Below are positions 37,272 to 37,814 of a stretch of DNA of 37,814 nucleotides, piece by piece. The translations under genes were made by a program, and so were the position numbers. Every line of letters starts with the position of its first letter. Position 1 is the stretch's first letter. The notes beneath the pieces were generated by a model. That model did no database searches. It worked only from the letters and a program-made list of their open reading frames with translations, and was not told the origin of the DNA. Source of the stretch: Solirubrobacterales bacterium (GTDB lineage Bacteria > Actinomycetota > Thermoleophilia > Solirubrobacterales > Solirubrobacteraceae); the NCBI GenBank assembly GCA_025963935.1, contig JAOPZV010000173.1, positions 1 through 37,814 on the forward strand, given 5' to 3'.

Positions 37272-37814
37272 TGGCGATGCGTACCGCCCTGAAGCTCACA
37301 ACCGGTGGTGCAGCCGCCGTGGCGGCCGCGGCGCTGTGGTGGCGCAAGCACCCGTCGGCGTGTCCATACGGTCAGCGCTTCTGGGTCGAGGCGCCCCATC
37401 CCCTCATCACACGCGCTCGCCTGCGGGCCATCCTCGACCCCCAGGCCGGCGAGCGGATGCTCGAGATCGGGCCCGGCACGGGGTATTACAGCCTCCACGT
37501 CGCAGAATGGCTCACGCCAGCCGGACATCTCGAGGTGCTTGATCTTCAGCGGGAGATGCTCGACCACACGATGAGACGTGCCGGTCAGCGGGGTCTCACG
37601 AACATCAGAGCGACCGTCGGCGACGCGCGGGCGCTGCCCTACGCCGACGGTAGCTTCGACGCGGCCTATCTGATCGCCGTTCTTGGCGAGATCCCCGACG
37701 AGCACAGCGCTCTGCGCGAGTTGCGTCGCGTCCTGGGACCCGAGGGCCGGCTCGTCGTCGGCGAGCTGTTCGGGGATCCGCACTGGGTCTCGCCGTCCGC
37801 GCTACGCCGCAGAG
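37271..37814 (+). CDS. Membrane-anchored class I SAM methyltransferase, 5' part
   Basis: The ATG at 37271 shares its A with the TadA stop (TGATG), so translation is coupled. The frame is open to the window end, giving 181 residues so far. An N-terminal hydrophobic segment (ALKLTTGGAAAVAAAALWW, about 6-24) suggests a membrane anchor. The Rossmann methyltransferase core starts with motif I MLEIGPGTGYYSLHVAEW (63-80), then LEVLDLQREMLDHTM with the acidic ribose-binding end, and GDARALPYADGSFDAAYLIAVLGEIPD, as in the Methyltransf_11 family. It transfers a methyl group from SAM to an unknown acceptor. HPSACPYGQRFWVEAPHPLITRARL, linking anchor and core, resembles lipid or quinone-type methyltransferases, but this is weak. 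Confidence 0.75.
   Translation, partial: MAMRTALKLTTGGAAAVAAAALWWRKHPSACPYGQRFWVEAPHPLITRARLRAILDPQAGERMLEIGPGTGYYSLHVAEWLTPAGHLEVLDLQREMLDHTMRRAGQRGLTNIRATVGDARALPYADGSFDAAYLIAVLGEIPDEHSALRELRRVLGPEGRLVVGELFGDPHWVSPSALRRR

Noticed and set aside
1-37814. tRNA genes, CRISPR arrays, insertion sequences, phage attachment sites or defence systems
   Set aside because: No cloverleaf-like T-loop in a plausible setting, no spaced direct repeats, and no transposase, integrase, Cas or toxin-antitoxin proteins were recognised on either strand.

Overview
The window is about 38 kb of GC-rich chromosomal DNA from an actinobacterium. Secreted proteins ending in a short basic beta-rich tail (LTKLKLxASASxL...YxLSxxxTVxVxxxRR), a c-di-GMP-type riboswitch and a single-chain Wzz-kinase suggest class Thermoleophilia (Solirubrobacterales-like). 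That placement is inferred from protein style and was not tested by phylogeny. No tRNA, rRNA, CRISPR array, insertion sequence, integrase or phage gene was seen.

Most of the window (about 1.4-29.2 kb) is an exopolysaccharide or capsule locus. From left to right it holds: the 3' end of a secreted lysyl-oxidase-like protein; a CelD/FemAB-type acyltransferase; a universal stress protein; an unrecognised protein with a DLD motif; a polysaccharide-deacetylase-like protein; an ATP-grasp ligase; two coupled GT4 glycosyltransferases; a four-gene minus-strand sugar-nucleotide operon (SDR epimerase, two DegT/StrS aminotransferases, a sugar-1-phosphate nucleotidyltransferase); a Wzx-type flippase; a GT4 plus LpxL-like acyltransferase pair; two more GT4 genes; a Wzz/BY-kinase fusion; a Wzy/ligase-type membrane protein; a secreted clan-A-like glycosidase behind the riboswitch; three more GT4 genes; and another SDR. 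The combination of flippase, polymerase and Wzz-kinase indicates a Wzx/Wzy-dependent pathway: nucleotide sugars are made, assembled on a lipid by eight GT4 enzymes, flipped, polymerised, and probably trimmed by the secreted glycosidase. No initiating phosphoglycosyltransferase (WbaP/WecA type) is present here.

From 29.2 to 34.0 kb lie two tandem paralogues encoding secreted beta-propeller proteins. Each has its own promoter and an almost identical stem-loop leader. From 34.1 kb to the end are an L-2-hydroxyglutarate-oxidase-like flavoprotein, a secreted S8 subtilase, tRNA adenosine deaminase TadA and the start of a membrane-anchored methyltransferase.

The most notable signals are non-coding. 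One is the c-di-GMP-I (GEMM) riboswitch that overlaps the Shine-Dalgarno of the glycosidase. Another is a recurrent layout in which a -10-like hexamer sits 6-7 nt before the start codon, suggesting leaderless mRNAs. Others are the duplicated hairpin leaders of the propeller genes, and a 17-bp palindromic sequence shared by two terminator-like sites. I found no clearly new defence or mobile system.
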